In this document: in pieces, positions 23,338 through 35,985 of the stretch | How the letters are laid out: each line of letters begins with the position of its first letter | Position numbering within the stretch: the stretch's first letter is position 1 | Assembly (NCBI RefSeq): GCF_019112545.1 | Contig: NW_025064880.1 | Location: 231,968-295,967, forward strand | Reading direction: 5' to 3' | From: Guyanagaster necrorhizus | Lineage: Eukaryota; Basidiomycota; Agaricomycetes; Agaricales; Physalacriaceae | DNA: 64,000 nucleotides | Notes under the pieces: model-generated | Database searches by the model: none | What the model was told of the DNA's origin: nothing | The model's input: the letters and a program-made list of their open reading frames with translations, nothing else | Position numbers and translations under genes: made by a program

Positions 23338-26300
23338 TGGCTGGCTGCATCTTTTACTTTCTCCACTTTGGTCTCTATGCCAAGCTCTTCTTCTTCTTTC
23401 TGTAAGTTGGTGATTTGTGCTCTGATATCTTTCTGGGTTCTCTTCTTCTTCAGGCAGTCTTTTGCCATGTGGTCCTTTTAGCCACAGTTAAAGCACTTGC
23501 CTTCCTTCTTCATCCAATCTATATCTATCAGCTTTCCTGTTCCTATGTAAGTCATTCCTGTTCTGGTTCTTTGTGCACTGTAGGCAGAGGCCATAGAGGG
23601 TCCTGATGATTTTTCAGCAGTTGTCCCCAATGATTTATTCAGAGTTGGCAGTGTCAACTTCTTCATGTAGTCTTGCACCATTGTGGATTCTGCTTTCTGC
23701 CTTTGTCACTCTTTATACATCTCAATGATCCATTCCTTCCATTCATCATAACCATTCGGCATGAGAGCTCAAATGCCAATTGCCAAGATTATCATGATGT
23801 AAGAGGAGGAGACCCTTTGCTTGAGGGCCTCAACCATCCTGCTGTCATTTGCAGTATCATCCTTTATCCTGGTGAGCTTGGCCAATTGTTTCAGCTTGTC
23901 AAAATAGTCTATGGCCACTTTGTCAGCCATCTTGTATTCCTTGATCTTTTGTTTGTGTATCTTCTATACTATGGGATCAATAAATTTGTTGTGAAGTATT
24001 TGCTTAAAGATGGGCCATGAAGGATAGCAATAGTGCTCTTGAGTCAACAATCAAAAGTTCAGGGAAATAAGAATCCATCATATTTTCATCTTCTCCTTGA
24101 GATAGGAGGTGGCAAAGATGACTTTGTTCATGTCAGTTCCTAGATACCCAATATAGACCTCAAAATATTGTTTGCAGTCTACAAAGAATCTGTTAATATC
24201 ATTGGATGTGCTTTTGAAAGGGTGGAGCTTTCGCAGGAGGTCTGGGCAGCATTGTAAAATTGCCACATCATTAAGTAGTGCCCCTATCAGGTTGAGCCAG
24301 TCTGAAAATGATGGTTGACATCACTCTTGTAGTGGTCTGAGGAATAAATAGAGTGAGTTGTTATCCATGATGGGATTTTCTCAGGGTAGTTCTTCCTTCT
24401 GAACTATTATCCCATCTCAGATTGTAAAGCCAAGTCATACTGCTTTAGGATCATCTTGAATCGGTTCTTTTCCACCACTACCACTCACTTCATCAGGTGG
24501 AGGCTGGGCTCCTAAAATTCTGCTTTCTTTACCAGTCCAAAGGTTCCAGTATGAGGTTGGCAGATTAACAGATGGTGGTCAGGATTATGATAGCTGAGTT
24601 GCTATAGATTGAGATAAGAGGGTGGAGTAGAAAAAAGTGCTTTGGATAGATGGAGCTGTGTACATGGCTCATTTTGGAGTGACCAGTGGTGACCATAGTA
24701 TTGATTGTATTAGTGTCAGCATCTGATATGCTGGTGGCCTCTGAACCTGATCTTTAGGGTGTTTTTTGTTATACTGAATCACAGTGTAGTCAGTGGCTGC
24801 ATGTCTCAGTATTTCTGTTCCTTTATTAGATGTGAAATAAAGATATAATTTTCTTATTTGTGATACTACCCATGTAGCATTGCACTATAAAAAGTTTACC
24901 CATCACAAGTAGAACTCTTGGTACTCTTGCACTCTTGCATTCTGTATTGCCCTTTCCAATTCTTCTTCATCTGTGTCCTCTTGTAACTCATAAGCCAGTT
25001 CTCCACCAGCATGAGATGGATTACTACTCTCAGTTTCCTTATTGTCTTCATTATCCTCTTCTTTCTCGAGGAGAGAACCAGCAAGCAGATCATAGAAACT
25101 CTTCATGCCCTCTTGCAGTCATACTGTTGTTCTGCTGTTCTGGCTGAGTACTGGGTCCAGCCATGGGGCCTGAGGTTTCTGAGGCATTGATGTAGATGGA
25201 AGCTGGCTGGCTTCCAATATTGGAGTCATATTAGTTTTCTCCTGTTGCTCTCACTGCCTCCACTCACTCACAATAGAGCTGGACATTTTGCTGATATCCA
25301 TCATTGAGTAACTGCTTGACCATCCTGCTATCAAGGAACCCTCAGAGCATATAAGTGGGAATGTGGGCAGTCTCAGAGACTCATAGTTCATAGTGTCTGA
25401 GGACAGACTTGTCATCTCTGAACATAGTGTCAGTACTAGGAGTTCATCAGGGAGGGGAATATTGTGGGGTTGGGGGGCATAGGGGGTTTCCTCCTGCTGT
25501 GATAGTCTTATTTTGTCAGTGATTTTCACTCTAGAGGTTGAAGTTGGTGCTGGGCTCACAGAATACTGGGGTCAAGAGAGACCAGTCAGTATATACTAGC
25601 ATAAGTATAGATACAACCTTGAGCTGGAGTCCATACCAGTTGGCAATGTTAGCCCTTTCCAGTTGAGTCCTTTCAACTTCTCACTGCTCCTCTTGGTGTT
25701 GCCTGTCATACTCTGCAGCTTTCCATCTTCACCTACTACTCTTGATGATATGCTCCTCAAGCTTGCTGCAAACTGGCTGCAGTATGGTTTGCTGTCTCTG
25801 CTCTTCTTGTCAGAGGGCCTCATCATAGTTGAAAGAGATATTAGTGTCTCAGATGAGGAAGTATCAGTGGATGATTTCATCTTGGGCTTCTCAGTTCCAG
25901 CACTCATTGTCAAGTCAGTCTAAAAGTGCCCTCTCTAGCCTACTGCTAGTTCTGACTAAGTGGAGAATGGAGAGGATGGGGCTGTGAGACTGTCCTTGAG
26001 GAGATGCTTGGTGGGATCTTGTAGCCAGCCAAGCAGCATTGAGGGAATCTCTGGCACAGTCAGCAATCCCTCTGGTTTGAGAGGTGGTAGTAGTGTCAGA
26101 GGAGGGAGACTGCTGAAAGAAGTCTCCTGGGATCTTCTCATTCTCATGGTTGGGTAGAGATCCTGAGACTCATAGATTTCAGAATCCTGCAAGATGAGAA
26201 TCATAGTCTCTACTGAGTCATCAGGGAGGGTATCAGTGTCTTTTCTCTTCTTGAATGTCCCCTTGATGCAGACTGCTAGGCCTAGCTTCAGGTAAAGGGC

Positions 26301-26553
26301 TTGTTGGAGACTGGTGAGATGTTCATTAGGATTTGGAGATGTCGTGGAGTGAGAGATCTGAGGTTACATTTTGTAGAATATGTTAGATGTGTTGAAACTC
26401 ATTATAGTGCCTGATTGCCCAGGCAGTGATTGAATAGTATCCCTGGCATAGCTGAATGATCACCAACAATCCTAACAGTGTTCTGATGATGGAAGAGAGG
26501 AGTTTAAAGAACTCTTGGTCGAAGTTCAGGTCTGTTGTGTTGATAGAGGGCAT
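23334..26553 (-). pseudogene. E8 gag, giant Gag, broken
   Basis: ATG at 26553-26551, then LLSSIIRTLLGLLVIIQLC, the shared N-terminal hydrophobic helix. Middle part: acidic and Ser/Thr-rich with predicted helical charged stretches (25596-25913, 24903-25106: EEEDNEDNKE). Retrotrans_gag-like region about 23700-24270 (NDINRFFVDCKQYFEVYIGYLGTDMNKVIF). CCHC knuckle near 23480-23520 reads GKCFNCG, a stop, then KDHMAKDC. Ends in TGA (23336-23334) overlapped by the pol frame. Confidence 0.82.
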
Positions 26554-26610
26554 TTGGTTTCCTCTGCACTAAGGTGCATGAGGAAAGAGAAGAGAAAGCT
26601 TTGAGCTAAT

Positions 26611-27070
26611 TGTTAGACTCAAGTGTCATGTGAACTGATTATACATGATAAATGACTGCTACCTCACACTTTGAGTAAAATGATCAAGTCTGCTGATGTG
26701 TAATCAGAATAGTGTGTCACAAGGCCTGATCATTGGCTTGAGGGTAGAATGAGATAGAATAAACTTTAGCTTGAAGCTGAGGATTATCAGCAAGAGTGAG
26801 CTTCTTAAATACTACACAAGTCAGATTCTAAATATACTACTACTATTTGTGCATTGTTGAGTCTTTTATGCCCATTGTTCTTGATCATTGATGCTATACA
26901 TAAAAGAGTGATTGTGCATTGTCAGGCAACACTATTGCATTGAAAGATGATGACAGACTTGGCTAGTTGTGATGACTAAGCTCTGTCTCACAGTCTTAAG
27001 CACCTGTTCTAGCACTCTGACTAAGCATAAATAGGGATTAATCAAGAAAAAAAATGGAAAAATCATAACA
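26611..27070 (-). repeat. E8 5' LTR (460 bp)
   Basis: TGTTAGACTC...ATCATAACA. The primer site ATTAGCTCAAAGCT abuts it at 26610-26597. Its own self-primer reads AGCTTCAAGCTAA, i.e. CA where the primer-site complement has TG, consistent with an ancestral CG decaying on different strands. Confidence 0.94.
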
Positions 27071-27075
27071 CTTTG

Positions 27076-29776
27076 ACCATGAGTTCTTCAAACTCCTCAT
27101 ATCCATCATTGGAATATTGTTGGGATTATTGGTGATCATTCAGCTGTGCTGAGGATACTAATCAATCACTGCCTAGGCAGTTAGACACTACCAGAAATTT
27201 CAGAATATTTGATAAATTCTATGAAACATAATCTCTGACCTATCTCTCTATAACATCTTTTATACCCTCAGACTCTTCTTTCAGCTTGAGACAGGAACCA
27301 TACCTGAAGCCAGATCTAGTGGCTCACATCAGAAAAACATTCAGGAAGAGACAGAGCACAGATACCTCCCTTGACTCTGATGATCAGACAGCTGAGATAG
27401 CAACTATCATCTCACAGAGTTCTGAAACCCATGGATCTCACCCTCCATCCCTAACTAAGAGGATGAGGATCTTCTCACAGACTTCTTTAATAACTCACTA
27501 TCCTCTGACTCTTCCACTGCCATGAGGATACCCAGCATTGGAGACCATGCTAGGGACTCTGTTAATGCCCTTTGAGTGGCTCCAAGACCTTACAGTATTT
27601 TACTGCACTCAGGACACAGCTCATTCTACACCACCCTGATAGAATTACCTCCTGCCACACCTCCTGGCAGCTGTAGCAGCTCTGGGGTGGATGACAACTA
27701 AAAAGCCCAAGAAGAAGTCTGATATTGAGAAGAGACAGCCTGAGACAGAATCATTCAAAGGATATTCCTGGACTGGAACCTTAGAGTCCCTTTCAATTAT
27801 GATACAGCTGTTTGACAGCAGCAGCAGTAACAAGAAGAATGAGATTGGGCTGACTCTGAGCATGCCAGAGCAGAAGCCCAGCAGAAGTATGAAGAAGAAC
27901 AGGAGAACAGAAGGTGGCAACAGCAGGAGCATGAGTGTGAGGCTGCTTGCCTGAGCTCTATCTCTCCCAGCAGATATGGACTCCAAATGGAGTCCATCTG
28001 ATCTCTCTTTTGGAAGCTTAGCATTACAGAAACCAATCTCTGAGTAGGACCTTACAGCTCTGTCATCTCTAGTGAGGCTGCAAGGAGGGACAATACTCTT
28101 TCTCTCTGAAGAGATGGTGTACCCTCCTGAACCATCAGTACTGACACCCTCCCCTCAGATGCTGAGTTCATACTTGATGCCTACAGGCTTTAAGTATCTC
28201 TTAATGCCCATGTCTTCAACTACAACCTCTGAAGGTTCCTCAGAGGAAGGGTTGCTCAACAATTCCTCAATCCAGAGTTCTATGCAAACTTCAGAATCTA
28301 TAGTGAGGAACTGGAGGTGGCATGAGCATATGGAGACACTTGCTATGATTCTGATCTCAGCAATACCCTTTGACCAATCATCCACAATGTTAACAACAAT
28401 GAGGCAGAGACTAGCACTTGAAACAATAGGCAGCTCCTTGGTGACCATCTGACTGGTTGAGAGGAGCATCTTTGACCAGCCCATCTATTCTCTCCTTGAG
28501 AAAGATAGAGAGAAAATAAGTGAGGATGCTGAGATCAAGGACAAAAATCCTTTTAGAGTGGAAGAATTTATAAAGTATGTGAAGGAAGATACTGATGAAG
28601 AAGCTCTAAAAGAAGAGATACAGAGAAACTAGATGGGAAAATACTAGAACTTCTATGAGAAAGAAGTAATGTTTTTATGGCATAATGCAAAATGGCTCAT
28701 GTCTCATATAAGACAACTATATATTAATGCTGAACCATTGAAACAGCAAGAAATTTTATAGTATTCTGCCATAAAACATGCAATCAATGTCTACAACAAA
28801 AGGCATTCTAAAGGTCAACTTGCTGACTTGCTGATATACAAATTGAAGTTTGATATACAACCAATGCTATGAATGCTGTTCATGACCCCAAAACAAGCTG
28901 TCTACACAGCCCTATCAGTCTGATTAAGCTAAAGTCATTATTTATACTCTACACTATCAGTCTAGACTTTAACAACTCAGCTCTCTCAGCTACAACTCTG
29001 GCCAACCACTTGGACCACCAGCCTCAGGAATTCATGGATTAGCAAAGAAAACCAGTTACTCAGGGGACAGCCACCATCTGACAAGGCTGAGGGAAGTGGA
29101 ACAGAGAAGGAACCAGTCAGAGATGATCTGAAGGCTATTCAGCTAGGATTTACTGTTGGAAATGGGGTGATTGTATGCAAAGAGACCATCCCACAAGAAA
29201 GCCCCATAGCTGATGATGAGTCCCTCCACTCTTTTCCTGAACCTCCAACTGAATGGCACTGCCCACCATTTGATGAATACTCAAACTCTATAGAGGCACT
29301 ACCTCAGAATACCACTATCTTATAATGCAAGCCTGATTTACTTCACACATCATACTTCTTTAAAGATGCATCCAATGATATTGATCAATTTCTGATTGAT
29401 TGCAAATAATATTTTGAGATATACATCATTTACCTCAGAACCAACATGAATAAGGTAGCCTTCATAGCCTCTTACTTTGAGAGCAAAGCCAAGCAATGGT
29501 GGACTCTCATCTCACCTATGTTCTACTCCTCCACCCAGCAGCACCACTGATTCCTATTCTGGCTCATCTTTAAGCAGATAGTATATGACAAATTTGTTGA
29601 CCTAGCTATCCAAAAAGTGCACAAAAATAAGATGAAGGAGTTGCAGATAGCTGGTGACAAAGTTGCCAGTAAATACTTCAACAAGCTAGAATGCTTAGAG
29701 ATGCTAGCCAGGGTATGTGATAGCACTGATGATAATAGAAGAATGGTTGAGTATCTCAAGCTTAGCATTCTCTCAT
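27076..29776 (+). pseudogene. E7 gag, main part
   Basis: Reads on from 18983 across E8: HEFFKLL, then ISIIGILLGLLVIIQLC, the hydrophobic N-terminal helix. Then acidic/Ser-rich sequence, a Gln/Glu/Arg-rich coiled-coil-like part (27830-27955) and a helical block (28600-28850, FYEKEVMFLWHNAKWLMSHI). The Retrotrans_gag-like region at 29360-29776 contains ASNDIDQFLIDCK and the DKFVDLAIQKVHKNKMKELQ block. LTR-B interrupts after TCAT (29773-29776). Many stops; CG very rare. Confidence 0.8.
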
Positions 29777-31120
29777 TGATATGCAGGCTACATGTCCAGC
29801 CCTATAATTTGCAAATTCTGCATAATACACTAGAATATGCTAGTAACTGAGGATCATTAGCCAGTAGAGGACTATGGCTGAGGCTCTGAGCTGATAGTCA
29901 TGCTAGTCACCAATACTAAGTCCAAAAGGGACTTTGTAAAATAACATGGCCTAAGGATAAAAATCCTAAGTCAGGTTTGAACTTAGAAAAGTTCNNNNNN
30001 NNNNNNNNNNNNNNNNNNNNNNNNNNNNNNNNNNNNNNNNNNNNNNNNNNNNNNNNNNNNNNNNNNNNNNNNNNNNNNNNNNNNNNNNNNNNNNNNNNNN
30101 NNNNNNNNNNNNNNNNNNNNNNNNNNNNNNNNNNNNNNNNNNNNNNNNNNNNNNNNNNNNNNNNNNNNNNNNNNNNNNNNNNNNNNNNNNNNNNNNNNNN
30201 NNNNNNNNNNNNNNNNNNNNNNNNNNNNNNNNNNNNNNNNNNNNNNNNNNNNNNNNNNNNNNNNNNNNNNNNNNNNNNNNNNNNNNNNNNNNNNNNNNNN
30301 NNNNNNNNNNNNNNNNNNNNNNNNNNNNNNNNNNNNNNNNNNNNNNNNNNNNNNNNNNNNNNNNNNNNNNNNNNNNNNNNNNNNNNNNNNNNNNNNNNNN
30401 NNNNNNNNNNNNNNNNNNNNNNNNNNNNNNNNNNNNNNNNNNNNNNNNNNNNNNNNNNNNNNNNNNNNNNNNNNNNNNNNNNNNNNNNNNNNNNNNNNNN
30501 NNNNNNNNNNNNNNNNNNNNNNNNNNNNNNNNNNNNNNNNNNNNNNNNNNNNNNNNNNNNNNNNNNNNNNNNNNNNNNNNNNNNNNNNNNNNNNNNNNNN
30601 NNNNNNNNNNNNNNNNNNNNNNNNNNNNNNNNNNNNNNNNNNNNNNNNNNNNNNNNNNNNNNNNNNNNNNNNNNNNNNNNNNNNNNNNNNNNNNNNNNNN
30701 NNNNNNNNNNNNNNNNNNNNNNNNNNNNNNNNNNNNNNNNNNNNNNNNNNNNNNNNNNNNNNNNNNNNNNNNNNNNNNNNNNNNNNNNNNNNNNNNNNNN
30801 NNNNNNNNNNNNNNNNNNNNNNNNNNNNNNNNNNNNNNNNNNNNNNNNNNNNNNNNNNNNNNNNNNNNNNNNNNNNNNNNNNNNNNNNNNNNNNNNNNNT
30901 CTCATGAGTATTGCATCTTTGAAAGCAAGATAGAGTTAAATAACTGTCTTTATTGACTGTTTCTTTGATTTTACTTAAGACTGCAAGAGTGCTTTTATCA
31001 TACTCAAAACAACTGACCTCAACTGTATTTGGTGATTGTGTATTGAGTGGTTAGGTGTTGGTGTTTGAGTTTATTCCTCATTCACTTCTCTTAGTCACTT
31101 AGCTATTATCAAGCATATCA
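29777..31120 (+). repeat. LTR-B, second copy, with assembly gap
   Basis: Starts TGATATG and ends CATATCA, flanked by the 4-bp duplication TCAT (29773-29776, 31121-31124). The E7 gag frame reads through when it is removed. The two ends match the copy at 8154-9472 (GGCTGAGGCTCTGAGCTGAT near the left; the final ~200 bases at the right). Including the gap it measures 1,344 bp, close to the other copy, so the gap size is plausible. Confidence 0.75.
29995..30899. other. Assembly gap (905 N)
   Basis: Runs of N inside the LTR-B copy. No content can be read. Confidence 1.
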
Positions 31121-31573
31121 TCATCCTATATCAAGATGATTTCTGACATCAGGATCAATATTCCAAAGAGATATGATGTGTAGAAGGACCAGATCACTGA
31201 AATGAACAAAGAGTGACTTTGACAGAAAGCAGTCAGTGCAGGGCTCCAGCCTGATAAAAAGCCTAGCCTGACATCCAACAGAAAAGTGAGCAGCAGCACC
31301 CTGGCAAAGGCTGCCACCTTCTCCTATACTATGCAGAAAACCACAATCAGCATAACTTATATCAAAACTGGTAAGCCTATGGATATTAATTGCATGAAGA
31401 AAGAGGGGAAGTGTTTCAATTATAGACAGAAGAGCCATATGGTGAAGGACTGTCTGAAGAAGAAAAGGATGCAGAAGGACATCCAAGCACAGATTGCTGA
31501 GCTGCAGAAGGAAGCAGAAGAACTTGGATCAGAAATAAAAATAGAGAAGGTAAAAGATGGGGCTAATCAGTGA
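31121..31573 (+). pseudogene. E7 gag, C-terminal part with zinc knuckle
   Basis: Continues the Gag frame (SYIKMISDIRINIPKRYDVW). The knuckle at 31409-31450 reads CFNYRQKSHMVKDC, so the second zinc Cys has become Tyr. The tail (IQAQIAELQKEAEELGSEI) is a charged heptad-like helix found in all copies. Ends in TGA 31571-31573, with the pol frame opening one base earlier (GTG at 31570). Confidence 0.85.
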
Positions 31574-34500
31574 GTGATTCCACTGGATCAGCCAAAGGAC
31601 TTAGCAGGATAATCAATATAGCCACCAGACAGACTAATAGTTCCTCTGTAGATATCCATATGTCTAAATTATGCATGCATTTGAATATACCCATCTCAAC
31701 TACTACATGCTCTGTCAATGAATCACCAAAAACCAAAACTCAACCACCTGCAGGCTGAACAGGGAGAGAGACTCCTGCTCAATAGCTCAAGCCTTTCAAC
31801 ACCAAATGGACTTGGTGAGCCATCAAAGAAGCACCAACTGAGAAAGCAGCTATAGTGGTGCTCAAAAACTGGGTACATAAGACCCAAGCTGAAGAAGTCA
31901 TAAACAGAATGATCAAGGAGATAAAGGAAGCAGAATGATGCTGAGCCTTAGAATGGCTCAATGAGCTTTGAGGTCTCTGGCAGTATATTCAATGAGCTAA
32001 AATGCTGAGATAGGACTTAACTACTAAAGTGCAAATCAAAACTCTAACCAGTCAAATCACTCATGCTGTCACTACTCTAATTGACAGCAGATGCACCAGT
32101 AGCTCAATAAACCAGGCTTTTGTCAGCAAGCACCAACTCTCTACTTATATGACAGCAGCTCTCATCTCTGTGTATAATGCCAATAGAAAAAAAACCAAGC
32201 TGGTTCAATTACAGAATTCATCAAACTAAGACTAACAATCAGAGACCATTCTGAGTGAATTGACCTGATAGTCACTGATCTGGAGACTAAGGAAATCTTT
32301 CTGAGTCATAACTGGTTGATCTGCTATAACCCTCTGGTCAACTGGAAAACTAATTAGATCACTTTCACCTGTTGTAAATGCTGAAAGATCCCCTTTGAAC
32401 TGTCTGATGGAGACCCTGAGGACTGGTAGAATGAGAAGATGAAGGATGGAGAAATGATCCTTGCAGTAGATCTCCAATAGGCCCTTCACATTCAAGCCAT
32501 ACACCATGCTAATGATCTGACAGTGAAGGCCAATGCTGCAAAAAAAGAGAAGATGTTTGAAGAGATGGTCTCTGAATAGGCCAAGGACTATCAGAACCTA
32601 TTCAAAAAAGAGTGTTTTGATGAACTGTCTGACCTCAAATCATGAGATCATGCAATCAAGTTAATCTCCAACACTAATGCCAACCTCAACTGCAAAACAT
32701 ACTCACTCAGCAGTCACAAGCAAGAGAAACTAGATGAGTTCCTCAATGAAAACCTCTCTAGCAGATGAATCTGACCTTTGAAATCATCAATGGTATCACC
32801 ATTCTTCTTTATCAAAAAGAAGGATAGAAAGCTATGGCCCATTCAGGATTATTAAAAACTAAATGAAATGATGATTAAGAATTGTTATTCACTCTCATTA
32901 ATCTTGGAACTTATGGACAAACTTAAAGATGCCAAGTATTATATAAAACTTGATGTTTAGTGGAGATACAATAATATATGCATTAAAGAAGGTGATGAAT
33001 GGAAAGCTGCCTTCTGAACTAACTAAGAGTTCTTTAAGCCTATAGTTATATTCTTTGGACTCACCAACTTGCCTGCAATCTTTCAGTAGATGATGAATGA
33101 TATATTCAAAGATCTCATCACCATCAGAAAGATCACAATCTATCTGGATGACATCCTTATTTAAATGTCTAAAGACTGTGCTGAACACTAGAGCCTGGTA
33201 TGACAAGTCTTAGAGTTAATGAGGAAGCACAAGCTCTTTCTTAAAGCAGAGAAGTGTGAATTTGAGATATCAGAGATAGAATACCTGGAAGTAATTACCA
33301 GTGAAGAGAGTATATGCATAGATCCAGTAAAGATTGCAGGGGTCACTGAATAGCCAGAGTCAACAAGGAAGAAGGAGCTCCAATCATTCCTGGGGTTCAC
33401 CAACTTTTATTGATGATTCATCAGGGACTATAGCAAGATAGTCTATTCAATGATCCAACTAACTGGAAATGCTCTCTGAATGTAAAGACAGTCCCAGCAA
33501 GCAGCTTTTGATAATCTAAAATAATGACTCACTGAAGATGTCATATTGGCCATATCCACTCAGGATAGAAAATTCTGAGTTGAAGCTGATTCAAGCAAAG
33601 AGGCTATTGGAGCAGTACTCTCTCAGGAGCAAGAAGAAAGATAGAGGCCAGTAGTGTTTCTATCTAAGGCTCTTACAGTGACTGGATGAAACTACAAAAT
33701 CTACAACAAGGAGTTGCTTACTATCATGCTGGCCTTAAAAGAGTGATGACACTATTTAATTGGCATAGTCCAAACCTTTGAGATATGAACAGACCACCAA
33801 AACTTGCAATACTTCTGACAACCACAGAAATTAAACCACTGCCAAGCCTGATGGGTGACAGAGCTAAGTCAGTATGAGTATACCCTCCATCACAAAGTGG
33901 GCACCATCAACAAAAAGGCTGATCTCCTCAGTTGATGCACTGACTATGATCAAGGTGCAAGTGACAATGAAGAGGTCATAATACTCAAGCCTGAACACTT
34001 TTGAACTATAATAATGCCAATAGAGGAGGAGATCCATGAATGGATCAAAAGTGCAACAAGAGACACCAGTAAATAGAATCAACATATGGCTCTATCATTA
34101 AACTATGAATGAGAAATGATAAAGGAGAGAGAATTAATCTGCTATAACAGGTGGATTTACATCCTATGAGACTATGGGCTTTGCAGAGAACTCATTGTCA
34201 CCTGCTATAATCATGTGACCACAGGGCACCCTGAAATTGCCAAGACAAAAGAGCTTACATTGCGGGAGTATTAATGGCCCAAAATGAGCCAAGACATAGA
34301 ACAATATATTAAGAGATGCAAAACCTACTAGTGAGGCAAGTCAATAACACAGCCAAGAAAAGCACTCCTACACCCAAATGAGGTTCCTAGTTCACCATGG
34401 ACTCACATCTCCATAGACATGATCACAGGATTACCAGAATACAGTAAGTATAATGCTATCATCATCATTATAGATCACTTCTCTAAGGTGATCATTCTGA

Positions 34501-35490
34501 TTGCATGTTTAATCAAACTAACATCAGAAGGATGGGCAAAGATATTGCATAATGAAGCATATGCTAAATATGGAATGCCCTAAATGATTATCTTTGATCA
34601 AGGACCATAATTTGTCTTTAAATTTCTAGATGATCTATACCAGCTTCTCAACATTTGGTGCAATATTTCTACAGTCTATCACTCCCAAACCAATGGTCAG
34701 ACTAAACATGCCAATCAAGAGATCAAGAAATACCTTTGATTGTTCATCAATTATCAACAAGATGATTGAGTTGAGTGGCTTGCTCTCACTACTTTCCAAC
34801 ACAACAACTGCATCCACTCTGCCACCAGCAAAACACCCTTCTTCATTAATAACAGATGACACTCTCATGTCTCCCACACTAAACACATCCATACTATGAC
34901 ACCAGCATCCTCTGACTTTGCAGCAACAATAATAAAGATTTATAAAGAAATCCAAGTCACCTTTGAACATGCTATAACATCAATAAAAAAGCAATATGAT
35001 AAACATCACACAGCTGTTCACATATACTCCATTAATGACAAAGTCTGGTTGGATACTATCAACCTTCATCTCTCATGATTAAAGCAAAAGCTAGCCAACA
35101 AACAGACTGGACCATTCTCTATCTTTGTCAAGATCAGTGCTTCAGCATATAAATTACATCTCCCAACCAACTGGAAGGTGCACAACATTTTTAATGAATC
35201 TCTCCTGACTCTTTTCATCATGCTGACCTTCTCCAATCAAGAACATCCACCTCTCCCACCCCCTGACCTCATTAATGATAAAGAACATTATGAAATTGAT
35301 CAGATTCTTAATCACAAACTGCAGAAGGTTAAGGCATATAGTAGAGAAACAACAACAACTATTGATTATATAGTCAGTTAGAAGGGCTATGGCTCTTCAA
35401 ATCCAACTAATGGATCAATGAAAAACAGATGAACACTGCTGACACTATATAAAATTATAAACTATCTCTAAATTAAGCCATCAGGACAAT
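31570..35490 (+). pseudogene. E7 pol (PR-RT-RNase H-IN-chromodomain), broken
   Basis: Pol N-terminal segment 31570-32020; protease 32029-32400 (TLIDSRC at 32075-32095: catalytic Asp kept, Gly to Arg); RT about 32740-33470 with YLDD intact at 33140-33151; RNase H 33530-33960 (ADLLS-like region decayed); integrase about 34110-35230, including the SIDMITGLPEYSKYNAIIII block (first Asp) near 34410-34470; chromodomain 35255-35470 (DLINDKEHYEIDQILNHKLQ). Then a polypurine tract (about 35499-35509) before the LTR. Dozens of stops, mostly CAG->TAG, CGA->TGA and TGG->TGA/TAG types. Confidence 0.87.
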
Positions 35491-35509
35491 GGTCTTAAGA
35501 AGGAGGTAA

Positions 35510-35980
35510 TGTTACAATTTTTTCTACTTTTCTAATCTTTTCCATGAACTTACCCCTATTTATGCTTAGTCAGAGCATCTAGATAAGTGCCTAAGGCTAT
35601 GAGAAAGGCTTAGTCATCACAAGATAAGCCAATCCATCATTGTTCTCTAACATAGCAATCAGCTCTTAATAATGTATAATCAATCCTTTATGTATAATAG
35701 TGATACTCAAGGACAATGAGCATAAAGGACTTGGAACCATACAATAAGTAGTCATATATTTATCTCCACCATATATGGTGTATAAGGAGGCTCACTCTTG
35801 CTAGTAATCTTCAGCTTTGAGCTAAAGTTTATTCTCACACTATTTTACTCTTGAGCCAATCATAAGGTCTTGAAGCACATTGATCAATACTCATATCAAG
35901 TGAACTCTGACAGAACACTCAAACACAAAGTGATATCAGTTTATCATGTGTTTATAGTCACATGCAACTTGAATCTAACA
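35510..35980 (+). repeat. E7 3' LTR (471 bp)
   Basis: TGTTACAATTTTTT...GAATCTAACA, same length as the 5' LTR. Has two TTAGTCA motifs, TATAAGGAGG near 35781 and the self-primer AGCTTTGAGCTAA about 32 nt on. Confidence 0.95.
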
Positions 35981-35985
35981 GTTTT

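Larger units (their letters stand above)
18984..27070 (-). mobile_element. E8: complete Gypsy chromovirus nested in E7
   Basis: Two 460-bp LTRs (18984-19443, 26611-27070) and a perfect CTTTG duplication (18979-18983, 27071-27075). Full gene order is present on the minus strand. It lies in the first codons of the E7 gag, on the opposite strand. Stops occur in most domains. Confidence 0.95.
18420..35980 (+). mobile_element. E7: complete Gypsy chromovirus holding two nested insertions
   Basis: Two 471-bp LTRs (18420-18890 and 35510-35980) with a perfect 5-bp duplication GTTTT (18415-18419 and 35981-35985). Own internal pieces: leader/gag start 18891-18983, gag 27076-29776 and 31121-31573, pol 31570-35490. 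Insertions inside are E8 and an LTR-B copy. Removing them leaves a ~8 kb element. E7 sits within the RT of E5, between YMDN and the next conserved block. Confidence 0.93.

Noticed and set aside
26611..27070. E8 and E6 as one element with a duplicated LTR
   Set aside because: Each has its own LTR pair of distinct length and sequence and its own target duplication.
29916..30933. Two long open frames on both strands over the N run
   Set aside because: They consist of unknown bases only; the gap creates false openness.
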